Assembly: GCA_017453335.1 (NCBI GenBank)
Contig: JAFTKI010000073.1
Coordinates: 1-17,552 of the forward strand
Direction: 5' to 3'
DNA: 17,552 nucleotides
Origin: Clostridia bacterium
Lineage (GTDB): Bacteria > Bacillota_A > Clostridia > Oscillospirales > CAG-272
Below are positions 1-7,263 of this stretch, one piece after another. Under the pieces are notes generated by a model. The model saw only the letters and a list, made by a program, of their open reading frames with translations, was not told the DNA's origin and did not search any database. A program made the translations under genes and the position numbers. Position 1 is the stretch's first letter. Every line of letters starts with the position of its first letter.

Positions 1-37
1 GCGTGGCAATCGAATATCTACCTAACGCAATCTAAAA

Positions 38-62
38 GAAAAAGAGTAGCAAAACGCTACTC
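38..62 (-). terminator. Intrinsic terminator, second of a tandem pair after tRNA-Pro
   Basis: Read on the minus strand, the perfect 7-bp stem GAGTAGC/GCTACTC (44-50 with 56-62) has a 5-base loop and is followed at once by TTTTTCTTTT. This is a classical Rho-independent terminator. It lies about 30 bases beyond the hairpin that abuts the tRNA and may act as a backup stop. No gene is visible between the two hairpins. The element could also belong to a longer tRNA-precursor transcript. Confidence 0.7.
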
Positions 63-87
63 CAAACAACAAAATATAAATGCAGAC

Positions 88-136
88 ATAAAAATATCGA
101 GTGTCCATAACTGAAATCTGTTATGAACACTCGATA

Positions 137-137
<1 letters not shown>
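88..137 (-). terminator. Intrinsic terminator abutting the tRNA-Pro 3' end
   Basis: A long inverted repeat pairs 126-137 with 94-104 (ATATCGAGTGT against ACACTCGATAT) and continues inward as GTTATG/CATAAC around a small loop, with one bulge or mismatch between the stem parts. On the minus strand the stem is followed by TTTTTATG. The outer arm starts at the A of the encoded CCA end, so terminator and tRNA 3' end share a base and no trailer is left between them. Confidence 0.8.
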
Positions 138-213
<76 letters not shown>

Positions 214-273
214 TTATGGAATTGTATCTGCCGAAGGTGACCTTTTCGTCCATCCTCGTTTGCAGACCCATAT

Positions 274-302
274 ATTATATCACCTTTTTGCTACTTTGTC
301 AA
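274..302 (-). promoter_or_regulatory. Consensus sigma-70-type promoter for tRNA-Pro
   Basis: On the minus strand TTGACA (297-302) and TATAAT (274-279) are separated by exactly 17 bases, which matches the housekeeping sigma-A consensus in both hexamers. Transcription would start near 267 and give a leader of about 50 bases before the tRNA at 213. The promoter lies just beyond the hairpins that end the large upstream operon, which insulates the tRNA from read-through. Confidence 0.88.
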
Positions 303-310
303 TCTGTTTT

Positions 311-398
311 AGAAAACTTTTTTCCCTTTTCCAAAAAAGTTTCCATCGGTCAAAGAGGTCTGTTTCCAAAAGTCTATGGCTTTGAAAACAGACCTCTT
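311..398 (-). terminator. Double hairpin terminator region at the end of the fumarate-reductase operon
   Basis: Two successive inverted repeats follow the last operon gene, which stops at 418. The first pairs 353-365 with 386-398 (AAGAGGTCTGTTT/AAACAGACCTCTT), a 13-bp perfect stem with a loop of about 20 bases that can pair further. The second pairs about 311-322 with 332-343 (GAAAACTTTTTT against AAAAAAGTTTCC) and on the minus strand carries U-rich tracts. The first stem has only a short U run after it, so the two elements together probably provide termination and 3'-end protection. Confidence 0.65.
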
Positions 399-417
399 CC
401 CTATCATATCAATTTGA

Positions 418-1674
418 TCAGAACAAAATGATCAGGAACTGCGAAACCAACACCACCGCGATCAGTGCGATCGGATAGGTTGCCGCATAAGCCGCCGCTA
501 CGTCCTCGGTACCCGACACGTTGATCAGCGTTCCCAATGCAGGGGTACTGGTCATACCGCCCGTGATCGAGCCAAGATTGTTAAGCAGGCTGAGTTTGAG
601 CACGTATTTTGCAAACAGGAAGCCGATGATCATGGGAATGATGGTCATCACAACGCCGTAAACGAAATACATGGGGTCAAAATTCTGTACAAATTCCGCA
701 CCGCCGGGAATGCCCGCGCCCACCAGGAACAGCACCAAGCCAAGCTCTCTGAACAGCTTGAGCGTTGAAGTGGAAGGCATCACGTTAACGGGGCCGAAAT
801 GTCCGAAGTGTCCAACGATGAGGCTGACCAAGAGACAGCCACCCGTTGTAGTCAGCGAGAAGCAAGTTCCGCTAAGCCCTGCCGAAGTCAACGGGATCTT
901 GATCTGACCGATCAGCGTACCGAGGATTGCCGCAAAAGAAAACGCCGCGATACCCATGTGATCGATCTCAAACAATTTGCGAACCGCCGATTTTTTGGTC
1001 TCCTCTGCCTTTACAACCAGCTTTGCTCTCTCCTCTTCCATGTTCGCCTTTGCCATCTTAGGCACAAGCTGAACAAACAGAACCACGCCGATAACGCCAA
1101 AGATGTAAGCAATTCCGTGACCTACGGATACAAGTCCCTCAAACTCGGGCGCAACGGTAGCCTTTGCCGCGGAGAATGCGGGAGTAGACGTCAAGGAACC
1201 CGACAGAAGACCTACGATCATTGCAACAAAGCCATCCTGCTGATCGGTTGCACCGTATCCAACGACCTCACCCATGTAGATACAGCCTACAGCGGCAAGA
1301 CCGCCTGCAAGGATAACGACCAAGCCAAGCAATACGTAAGACTTAAAGTTTCTCTTAAAGTTTCCAAAGAACTTCGGACCTGCGATAAAGCCTACAGAGG
1401 TTACGAACAGCACCAAGCCGAGGCTTTCAATCAAAGACAGACCGCTTGAAAAATCATAAGCTTTTGCCGAGAAATCAAAAAGCAACATACCGCTGTTCAC
1501 CTGGAAGAACAGCGCTCCCACCAGAAGTGCAACGATAAATACGCCTGCGTCACCCAAGGAAACGCCCTTAACCGTGATTCTACCCAAAAGGTAGCCCAGC
1601 ATCAAAACAGCAAACACAACGAACAGCAAGGTAGAAATATTGCTGATCGAGATTACTCCTCCAAATAAAGACAT
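418..1674 (-). CDS. AspT/YidE-type membrane exchanger, candidate dicarboxylate (succinate) transporter
   Basis: This is a 418-residue polytopic membrane protein with two internally repeated halves. The halves share the motif TSTPA (162-166 in GLLSGSLTSTPAFSAA and 375-379 in GGMTSTPALGTL) and the block LGLVLFxxxxGxxxGxxF (85-102 and 311-328). This duplication, with GRITVKGVSLGDAG near the start, is the hallmark of the aspartate:alanine exchanger family (AspT/YidE/YbjL). Family members are usually about 550 residues with central RCK_C (TrkA-C) domains. Here those are replaced by a short charged loop (about 207-235), so cytosolic regulation is missing. It is the last gene of the operon, 14 bases after frdA, with an AAGGGGG Shine-Dalgarno sequence overlapping the frdA stop. 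The family is seen in the sequence; export of succinate or exchange for another dicarboxylate is inferred only from context. Confidence 0.82.
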   Translation of the reverse strand: MSLFGGVISISNISTLLFVVFAVLMLGYLLGRITVKGVSLGDAGVFIVALLVGALFFQVNSGMLLFDFSAKAYDFSSGLSLIESLGLVLFVTSVGFIAGPKFFGNFKRNFKSYVLLGLVVILAGGLAAVGCIYMGEVVGYGATDQQDGFVAMIVGLLSGSLTSTPAFSAAKATVAPEFEGLVSVGHGIAYIFGVIGVVLFVQLVPKMAKANMEEERAKLVVKAEETKKSAVRKLFEIDHMGIAAFSFAAILGTLIGQIKIPLTSAGLSGTCFSLTTTGGCLLVSLIVGHFGHFGPVNVMPSTSTLKLFRELGLVLFLVGAGIPGGAEFVQNFDPMYFVYGVVMTIIPMIIGFLFAKYVLKLSLLNNLGSITGGMTSTPALGTLINVSGTEDVAAAYAATYPIALIAVVLVSQFLIILF

Positions 1675-1688
1675 CTCACAAAGCCCCC

Positions 1689-3293
1689 TTAAATATTTTT
1701 CTGCTTGGTGTAGTTGGGGAGCAGCTTGGGAGATACAGCATCGGTCTCGATGCCTGCCTCACGGATCTGTGCCTCAAATGCATCAATATGGTCAAGAGTC
1801 AGAGTACCTACCTCGGTATTCTTTGCAGCAGCAGCCGCATGAATGCCCGCGCTACGTCCGAATACGATGATATCGAGGAGCGAGTTACCCATCAAGCGGT
1901 TCTTGCCGTGGATACCGCCAACAGCCTCACCTGCAACAAACAGATTCTTGACGTTGGTAGTCATGCCGTCGGGCGTGATATCCAAGCCACCGTTCTGATA
2001 GTGGAGCGTGGGATATACGAGAATAGGCTCCTTGCGGATATCGATGCCGTACTTATCAAACATTCTCCACATTGCGGGAATTCTCTTCATAATGGTTCCC
2101 TCTCCGCCGATCTTCTCGATCATGGGAGTATCAAGCCATACACCAAGTCCGTTTCCGGTCTCCACGCCGTTTGCGCGGTCACTGCACTCACGAATGATCG
2201 AAGCGGCAGAAACGTCACGAGTCTCCAGCGGATGCATGAAGACTTCACCGTTTGCATTAACCAGCTTTGCGCCGAGCGAACGAACCTTTTCGGTAACCAA
2301 TGCGCCGAAGATCTGCTCGGGGTAAGCCGCACCTGTGGGGTGATATTGCAGAGTTTCTGCGTACAACAGCTTTGCACCAACGCGGTAGCCCAGAACCAAG
2401 CCGTCTGCCGTTGCGCCGTAGTGGTTGGAGGTCGGGAAGCCCTGGTAGTGCATACGTCCCGCGCCGCCCGTTGCGATAATAACGGTCTTTGCGCGTGCCA
2501 CCATCAATTCCTTGGTCTCCATATTCATCAACACCGCACCTGCGGCATTGCCGTTTTCATCCAGGATCAATTCAATCGCCGCCGTAAAGTCAACAACAGG
2601 GATGTTGCGGTTCAGAACCTCGTCGCGCAGAGTTCTCATGATCTCTGCACCCGAATAGTCCTTTGCCGCGTGCATACGCTTACGGGAGGTTCCGCCGCCG
2701 TGGGTGGTTACCATCGTTCCGTCTGCGTCCTTATCGAACTCAACGCCGAGGTTGCTCAGCCATTGAATTGCCTCGGGAGCATCGCAAACCAGCTTGGAGA
2801 GCAGTTCTCTCTTTGCTGCGAAGTGTCCGCCGCCGAATGCGTCTACGAAGTGGATCGCAGGAGAGTCGTTGGGCTTATCTGCCGCCTGAATACCGCCCTC
2901 TGCCATCATGGTGTTTGCATCGCCGATACGAAGCTTGGTCACGATCATCACGTTCGCGCCTGCCTCGTGTGCCTCGATTGCCGCAGAGGAGCCTGCTCCG
3001 CCGCCACCGATGATCAGCACATCCACGTCATAGTCGGGCTTGGAAAGATCCACGCTGTCCTTGGTGATACGGCTGTGAGACTGCAACAAAGCCGCCAGTT
3101 CAACGGGAACCTTATCTCCCTTGTTGGGACCGATCTGCAGGGTTGCAAACTCGTCTTGTTTATAGTCGGGGTGATATGCCGCCAGCAGATCTTCCTTCTG
3201 CTTTGCGGTCATGCGCGCGGGTTCCAGCGCGATATTCTTCTCACGAGCCGCTTCTACTGCGGCAAGAGAGGCTTGAAAATTCTCAGAATACAT
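1689..3293 (-). CDS. frdA: Soluble fumarate reductase flavoprotein subunit (FrdA/TfrA-like)
   Basis: A 534-residue FAD protein that should reduce fumarate to succinate in the cytoplasm. The dinucleotide-binding motif GGGGAG lies at about 96-101. Aligned by eye to E. coli FrdA, the active-site residues are all present: H318 in QYHPTG (H232), T334-E335 (T244/E245), R359 in ETRDVS (the R287 proton donor), H431 in LHYQNGG (H355) and R466 in NRLMGNSL (R390). The His that binds FAD covalently in membrane enzymes is Asn here (N127 in ANTMMAEGG), so FAD should be non-covalent. An N-terminal extension of about 88 residues precedes the Rossmann fold, and the C-terminal helical domain of quinone-linked enzymes is lacking. 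The start is ATG at 3293: an in-frame GTG at 3302 lies only one base after the GGAGG, whereas the ATG is well spaced. It follows frdB by 14 bases. The direction (reduction) is inferred from operon partners. Confidence 0.9.
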   Translation of the reverse strand: MYSENFQASLAAVEAAREKNIALEPARMTAKQKEDLLAAYHPDYKQDEFATLQIGPNKGDKVPVELAALLQSHSRITKDSVDLSKPDYDVDVLIIGGGGAGSSAAIEAHEAGANVMIVTKLRIGDANTMMAEGGIQAADKPNDSPAIHFVDAFGGGHFAAKRELLSKLVCDAPEAIQWLSNLGVEFDKDADGTMVTTHGGGTSRKRMHAAKDYSGAEIMRTLRDEVLNRNIPVVDFTAAIELILDENGNAAGAVLMNMETKELMVARAKTVIIATGGAGRMHYQGFPTSNHYGATADGLVLGYRVGAKLLYAETLQYHPTGAAYPEQIFGALVTEKVRSLGAKLVNANGEVFMHPLETRDVSAASIIRECSDRANGVETGNGLGVWLDTPMIEKIGGEGTIMKRIPAMWRMFDKYGIDIRKEPILVYPTLHYQNGGLDITPDGMTTNVKNLFVAGEAVGGIHGKNRLMGNSLLDIIVFGRSAGIHAAAAAKNTEVGTLTLDHIDAFEAQIREAGIETDAVSPKLLPNYTKQKNI

Positions 3294-3307
3294 ATCCGTC
3301 ACCCTCC

Positions 3308-3982
3308 TTATTTCTCGATCTCACGGTTGTTGTAGAGCTCTTTCAGCTCATCAATCGGCTTCTGCATCAGTGCCTCGATCAGGTCGTTAAAGCTGCCGTC
3401 CTTGATCTCACGAACACGGTCCTCCAGGTGTCCGCAGCCGGGAGCCAGATACTTACCGTTGATACGGCGAGCCAGCATAGCAACCTGCGGATGCGAAATG
3501 CCTGCGGGGCAACGGGAGGAGCAAACGCCGCACATCACGCAGTCAAACGACTCCTCGGCGCACTTCTCGAAGTCTCCGCGCTGAGCATAAGCGATGTACT
3601 GCATTACGTTGAGTCCTTGCGTACAGCTCTTAGTACAAGCGTTACAGCCGATACAAGCGTAGATTTCGGGATAAAGCTGCATCATAACAGCCTCGTTGGT
3701 CTGAATCTTCTCGATATCGTAAACCTGTTTTACCAAGGGGAAGAAAGGCAGGGTTGCGATGTACATATTGTCCTCAACCTTGGTCTGGCAAGCAAGGCAA
3801 GCCTTCAGCTCACGGTCACCCTTGATACGGTAGATGGTTGCGCAAGCACCGCAAAATCCGTTGCGGCAGCCGCATCCTCTTACCAACTGGTAGCCCGCGT
3901 ATTCCATCGCACCCATAATGGTGAGATTTGCGGGAACCTCATATTTTTTACCGAACAGAAAAATATTTACCGTCTTTTCCAT
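3308..3982 (-). CDS. frdB: Fumarate reductase iron-sulfur subunit (FrdB-like, [2Fe-2S] plus two [4Fe-4S])
   Basis: A 224-residue electron-transfer subunit. The N-terminal plant-type ferredoxin domain has the FrdB pattern C39-x4-C44-x2-C47 with C62 for a [2Fe-2S] cluster. The C-terminal half has two full CxxCxxCxxxC motifs, at C110/113/116/120 and C148/151/154/158-P. Canonical quinone-linked FrdB/SdhB carries one [4Fe-4S] and one [3Fe-4S]; here the second motif has a fourth Cys, so two [4Fe-4S] clusters are expected, as in HdrC-like proteins. There is no membrane segment and no FrdC/D anchor gene nearby. The start ATG at 3982 has AAAGGAG upstream and lies 12 bases after the flxA-like stop. It probably passes electrons from the Hdr/Flx module to the frdA product. 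The length of about 224 residues matches the FrdB-like half of methanogen TfrB. Confidence 0.9.
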   Translation of the reverse strand: MEKTVNIFLFGKKYEVPANLTIMGAMEYAGYQLVRGCGCRNGFCGACATIYRIKGDRELKACLACQTKVEDNMYIATLPFFPLVKQVYDIEKIQTNEAVMMQLYPEIYACIGCNACTKSCTQGLNVMQYIAYAQRGDFEKCAEESFDCVMCGVCSSRCPAGISHPQVAMLARRINGKYLAPGCGHLEDRVREIKDGSFNDLIEALMQKPIDELKELYNNREIEK

Positions 3983-3994
3983 CTGTATTCTCCT

Positions 3995-4828
3995 TTAATA
4001 TTCGCTCGGGAGCTCTTCCAGCTCGTCGCATCTGAACACGGGGCCGTCTTTGCAAACGTACTTCGCGCCTACGTTACATCTTCCGCATTTTCCAACGCCG
4101 CACTTCATTCTCAGCTCCAAGGTGGTGTACACCTGCGTTTTGTCGAAGCCAAGCGCGATCAATCCCTCCAACGTGAACTTGATCATGATGGGAGGACCGC
4201 AAAGAACCGCGGTCTTGTTGGTATCAAAGCCAAGCTCCTTGACATAATTGGGAACAAAGCCAACGTGACCGTCCCAATCGGGCTGTGCGTTGTCAATGGT
4301 AAGATGCACCTTCACGCCTGCATCGTTCGACCATTCCTCGATAATCTCTTGGTAATCCAAGAGATCTGCCTTACTGCGCGAGCCGTAAACGATATCAATA
4401 TCACCGTAACGGTCACGGTAATGACGGCAGTAGTTGATCACCGAGCGCAAGGGCGCAAGTCCTACACCGCCCGCGATGAACAGAAGATTTTTGCCTGCAA
4501 ACACATCATCCACGGGGAACGGATTGCCGTAAGGCCCTCTGATGGTGATCTGCTGACCAACCTCTGCCGCGTGCAGCCAATCGGTCACACAACCGCACTT
4601 CTTGATGGAAAACTCCATGTATTCGGTATTCGTGGGCGACGAGGTGATCGAAAACATTGCCTCACCGACACCGGGGATCGACAGCATTGCACATTGTCCC
4701 GGACGATGATCAAACGCCTTTTTTCCGTCGGGGGTAACCACGCGGAAGGTCTTGATATCGGGAGTATCAATGCGAACATCGGTAATGACACCGATCTTGG
4801 GAATCAGAGTATCGGGTGTATTAGTCAT
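3995..4828 (-). CDS. flxA: FAD/NAD(P)-binding oxidoreductase with C-terminal [2Fe-2S] (FlxA-like)
   Basis: A 277-residue protein of the ferredoxin-NADP reductase/PyrK/sulfhydrogenase-gamma superfamily. It has an FAD-binding barrel with RPGQ (42-45) and FSITSSP (59-65), an NAD(P)-binding domain with LLFIAGGVGLAPLRSV (115-130) and CGPPIM (210-215), and a C-terminal [2Fe-2S] site C243-x4-C248-x2-C251-x7-C259. In HdrABC-FlxABCD clusters this subunit is the NADH-oxidising entry point. NADH rather than NADPH is inferred from that family, not from a clear residue signature. The start ATG at 4828 has a GGGAGGGAAGG Shine-Dalgarno sequence and overlaps the upstream stop by 8 bases, implying translational coupling. 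AsrB of anaerobic sulfite reductase is a homologue, but no siroheme subunit is present here. Confidence 0.88.
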   Translation of the reverse strand: MTNTPDTLIPKIGVITDVRIDTPDIKTFRVVTPDGKKAFDHRPGQCAMLSIPGVGEAMFSITSSPTNTEYMEFSIKKCGCVTDWLHAAEVGQQITIRGPYGNPFPVDDVFAGKNLLFIAGGVGLAPLRSVINYCRHYRDRYGDIDIVYGSRSKADLLDYQEIIEEWSNDAGVKVHLTIDNAQPDWDGHVGFVPNYVKELGFDTNKTAVLCGPPIMIKFTLEGLIALGFDKTQVYTTLELRMKCGVGKCGRCNVGAKYVCKDGPVFRCDELEELPSEY

Positions 4829-5849
4829 TGTCCTTCCCTCCCATCGTTTTCATTACTTTCACGATATTCATCGAAATGGGACATTTTGCAAGGCATCTGC
4901 CGCATCCCACGCATCCGAAGATACCGTCATTATTTCCGGGATAGTATACGAGCTTGTGCATGAATCTCTGGCGGAAACGCTCGGTCTGGGTAAGACGGTT
5001 GTTTCCGTGCGCCATCTTGGTGAAGTTCGAATACATACAGGAATCCCAGCAACGGAAGCGGATCACACCGTTGCCCGTATTAAAGTCCTTGATGTCGTAG
5101 CACTGGCAGGTGGGGCAAACGAAGGTGCAGGTTCCGCAACCAAGGCAGGTTGCCGACATGCTCTTCCACAGGGGAGAATCGAACAGCTCCTTGGTCTTGC
5201 CGCCGCCAAAATTTTTGGTATCAAGATCCTTCAGGGGAAGCTTATCCAGAATCTTCTTGGTCTTTGCCTTTTGCGCGTCCACCGCCTCGGTTCCGCACTC
5301 CTCACAAAGCTCTGCAATCGCAGCCATGAGCGCACTTCCCTTTTCGGTATTGGCTCTGAAATATACCGCGTCATCGGTTTTCCAAGCGGTCACATCGCCT
5401 GCAGGCTCGGTAGCATCAATTCCGAACACACCGCAAAAACAGGTTTCTGCGGGCTTTGCGCAAGCCAACGATACGATCACGGCATGCTCACGGCGGATCT
5501 TATAGAATGTATCAACGGGATCCACAAGGAATACACGGTCAAGGATATCGAAGCTGCGAACGTCACATGCGCGAACACCGAAGATCACGAAATCCTCTTT
5601 TTCCTCGCGGACATCGATCACCTCGATCTTCTTTCCTTCGGTCTTGAACGCCATCAGATCCTCGGTTTGCGGGAAGAAGAAATCCTTTGCACTGCGCTCG
5701 GTATTCAGAGCGGTGCTCCATTCCTTGCCCTCTGCCCACGCTTCAAACTTGGCTTTTCCGTCGCCGCGGTCTACGGGCAGGTAGACCTTCATTGCCTCGG
5801 ATATCTTGGCAAAAACGGCATTGATGTTTTCAACAGAACATTTCAGCAT
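4821..5849 (-). CDS. flxB: 4Fe-4S dicluster electron-transfer protein, AsrA/sulfhydrogenase-beta type (FlxB-like)
   Basis: A 342-residue cytoplasmic Fe-S protein. The N-terminal domain holds FGVRACDVRSFDILDR (90-105), typical of AsrA/sulfhydrogenase beta subunits, and a CFC pair (137-139). Ferredoxin motifs lie at C235/238/241/245-P followed by CQC, and at C313/316/319/323-P, separated by the helical segment CWDSCMYSNFTKMAHGNNR. It should relay electrons between the flavin NADH reductase and the Hdr core. The start ATG at 5849 forms a TGATG overlap with the flxC-like stop; an in-frame GTG one codon upstream is less well spaced from AGGAGG. It is paralogous in layout to the upstream neighbour. 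The B versus C labels follow gene order and resemblance only. Confidence 0.82.
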   Translation of the reverse strand: MLKCSVENINAVFAKISEAMKVYLPVDRGDGKAKFEAWAEGKEWSTALNTERSAKDFFFPQTEDLMAFKTEGKKIEVIDVREEKEDFVIFGVRACDVRSFDILDRVFLVDPVDTFYKIRREHAVIVSLACAKPAETCFCGVFGIDATEPAGDVTAWKTDDAVYFRANTEKGSALMAAIAELCEECGTEAVDAQKAKTKKILDKLPLKDLDTKNFGGGKTKELFDSPLWKSMSATCLGCGTCTFVCPTCQCYDIKDFNTGNGVIRFRCWDSCMYSNFTKMAHGNNRLTQTERFRQRFMHKLVYYPGNNDGIFGCVGCGRCLAKCPISMNIVKVMKTMGGKDND

Positions 5850-6841
5850 CACTGATCCCTCCTATCAAAAACCTCGCCGGCTTCAAGGTCATCCAGCTTA
5901 TAGTCAACCAGCGGTGCGCGGCTTCCAACCTCGGCACCTGCCTGGTAATCGCCGTAAAACTCGTTGATGTCCTTGATAAACTTACGGTTGAGCAAGTGCA
6001 ACGGGATATTCTGGGGACAAACGCGGGAGCATTCGCCGCAGTCGGTGCATCTGCCCGCTACGTGGAAAGCGCGGATGATATGGAACATCTTTTCCTCAAA
6101 GCTGTTAGCGGGAGACTTGTTCTCCAACGAAGACTTGGGGTTATCGAACACGCAGTTCTCACAGGTGCAAGCGGGGCAAGCATCACGGCAGGCGTTGCAA
6201 CGGATGCAACGGGACAGCTCATTCTGCCAGAATGCAAAGCGCTCGTCGGGAGTCATTTTTTCCAGCTTTTCCACCTCATCGAAGCGGTTGGAATCCACAA
6301 CCTCCCCCTCGTCGCCCAACAGCTCATCGTAAGCCACGTGGCGGCGGCTCTTGCAGTTTTGGCAACGCTCGGACAGCGCATCCTCGTAAGATACGCGGAT
6401 GGGTTCGTCCTCATACAAGGTCTCCACAACCATCGCATCGGCTTCAAAGCCGATCTTGGAGATACCGTCACCCGTGATCGCCTTGACACGGTTGATATCT
6501 GCCATGCCCTCACAGGGAACGCCGATCACATAAACCTTTTCACGGTCAAAGCGATGCTCGGTGAGAAGCTGATTAAAGCTGTAGGTATCGCAAGGCTTCA
6601 GAAATACAAGGATCTTGCCCTCGCATTTGCGCGTTCTCGACACCAGATATTTGGAAAAGTTTGCGCCGCAAAAATCGTTCCACACGAAATTTGCTTTCAG
6701 ATCGGCGGCATCGGCGAAAACAGAGGGCGTGATATCATAATCGAATTCGCCCGCTCTCCAACCGAGAACGCAGGATACGGTGTTGTTCTCCAACAAAGCC
6801 AGTGCTTTGTCAAGCAACACGTCACGGCTTATTTTTTGCAT
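5849..6841 (-). CDS. flxC: 4Fe-4S dicluster electron-transfer protein (FlxC-like)
   Basis: A 330-residue protein. The N-terminal domain contains VFLKPCDTYSFNQLL (79-93) and VYVIGVPCEG (103-112), matching in form the RACD-type domain of its neighbour. It also has CQNC (160-163) and two ferredoxin motifs, C212/215/218/222-P with trailing CTCENC, and C265/268/271/275-P. It has no membrane segment. It sits between the MvhD-like gene (13-base overlap) and the flxB-like gene (TGATG overlap), which fixes it as part of the Flx module. Its likely role is electron relay between the NADH-oxidising subunit and HdrA. The start ATG at 6841 has TTGGAGG seven bases upstream. Whether it equals FlxC of Desulfovibrio by descent needs alignment. 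Confidence 0.8.
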   Translation of the reverse strand: MQKISRDVLLDKALALLENNTVSCVLGWRAGEFDYDITPSVFADAADLKANFVWNDFCGANFSKYLVSRTRKCEGKILVFLKPCDTYSFNQLLTEHRFDREKVYVIGVPCEGMADINRVKAITGDGISKIGFEADAMVVETLYEDEPIRVSYEDALSERCQNCKSRRHVAYDELLGDEGEVVDSNRFDEVEKLEKMTPDERFAFWQNELSRCIRCNACRDACPACTCENCVFDNPKSSLENKSPANSFEEKMFHIIRAFHVAGRCTDCGECSRVCPQNIPLHLLNRKFIKDINEFYGDYQAGAEVGSRAPLVDYKLDDLEAGEVFDRRDQ

Positions 6842-7263
6842 CTCAGATCCTCCAATCTCTTGTTTTCACCAAGTGCTGTTACTTTTGCAACAAAATCATT
6901 CATGGTTGCCGCAAATTTTGCACCCTCTGCGGCGGAAACCCATTCTACACGGGTACGCTCACGCTCAATGCCGAGATAATCGAGCATCGAGAACAGAAGT
7001 GCCATACGGCGGCGGGTATAGTAGTTACCCGAGGTATAGTGACAGTCGCCGGGGTGGCATCCGCACAGGATCACACCGTCGGCACCGCGCTGAAATGCGC
7101 GGAGTACAAACATGGGGTTGACGCGGCAGGAGCAAGGAACACGAACGATCTTTACGTCCGCAGGGTAGTTCAAGCGGTTGTTTCCTGCCAGATCGGCGCC
7201 CGCATAAGAGCACCAGTTGCAACAGAATGCAACGATCAAGGGCTTATGTTCATTTACTTGCAT
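6829..7263 (-). CDS. flxD: MvhD/FlxD-like iron-sulfur adaptor protein
   Basis: A 144-residue protein of the MvhD family (F420-non-reducing hydrogenase delta subunit), the [2Fe-2S] adaptor that feeds electrons into HdrA. The family Cys pattern is clear: FCCNWC (13-18), VPCSC (42-46), and CGCHPGDC (67-74). No hydrogenase subunits (MvhA/MvhG) are present, so the adaptor here would link HdrA to the NADH-oxidising Flx subunits. The start is the ATG at 7263: GGAGG lies about 7 bases upstream, homology begins there, and the frame upstream is only the shadow of hdrA. It overlaps the hdrA 3' end by 10 bases and the flxC-like start by 13 bases. Confidence 0.92.
   Translation of the reverse strand: MQVNEHKPLIVAFCCNWCSYAGADLAGNNRLNYPADVKIVRVPCSCRVNPMFVLRAFQRGADGVILCGCHPGDCHYTSGNYYTRRRMALLFSMLDYLGIERERTRVEWVSAAEGAKFAATMNDFVAKVTALGENKRLEDLRCKK

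Noticed and set aside
1788..3335. Long plus-strand open frame opposite frdA
   Set aside because: It is antisense to a flavoprotein with all catalytic residues intact and carries no family signature.
3995..5849. Anaerobic sulfite reductase (AsrAB)
   Set aside because: The two proteins resemble AsrB and AsrA, but no AsrC siroheme subunit is present and the neighbours are Hdr and fumarate reductase genes.
6829..7263. A hydrogenase locus, because of the MvhD-type protein
   Set aside because: No NiFe or FeFe hydrogenase large subunit lies in the operon; the MvhD family also occurs in Flx-Hdr systems, which fits all neighbours.
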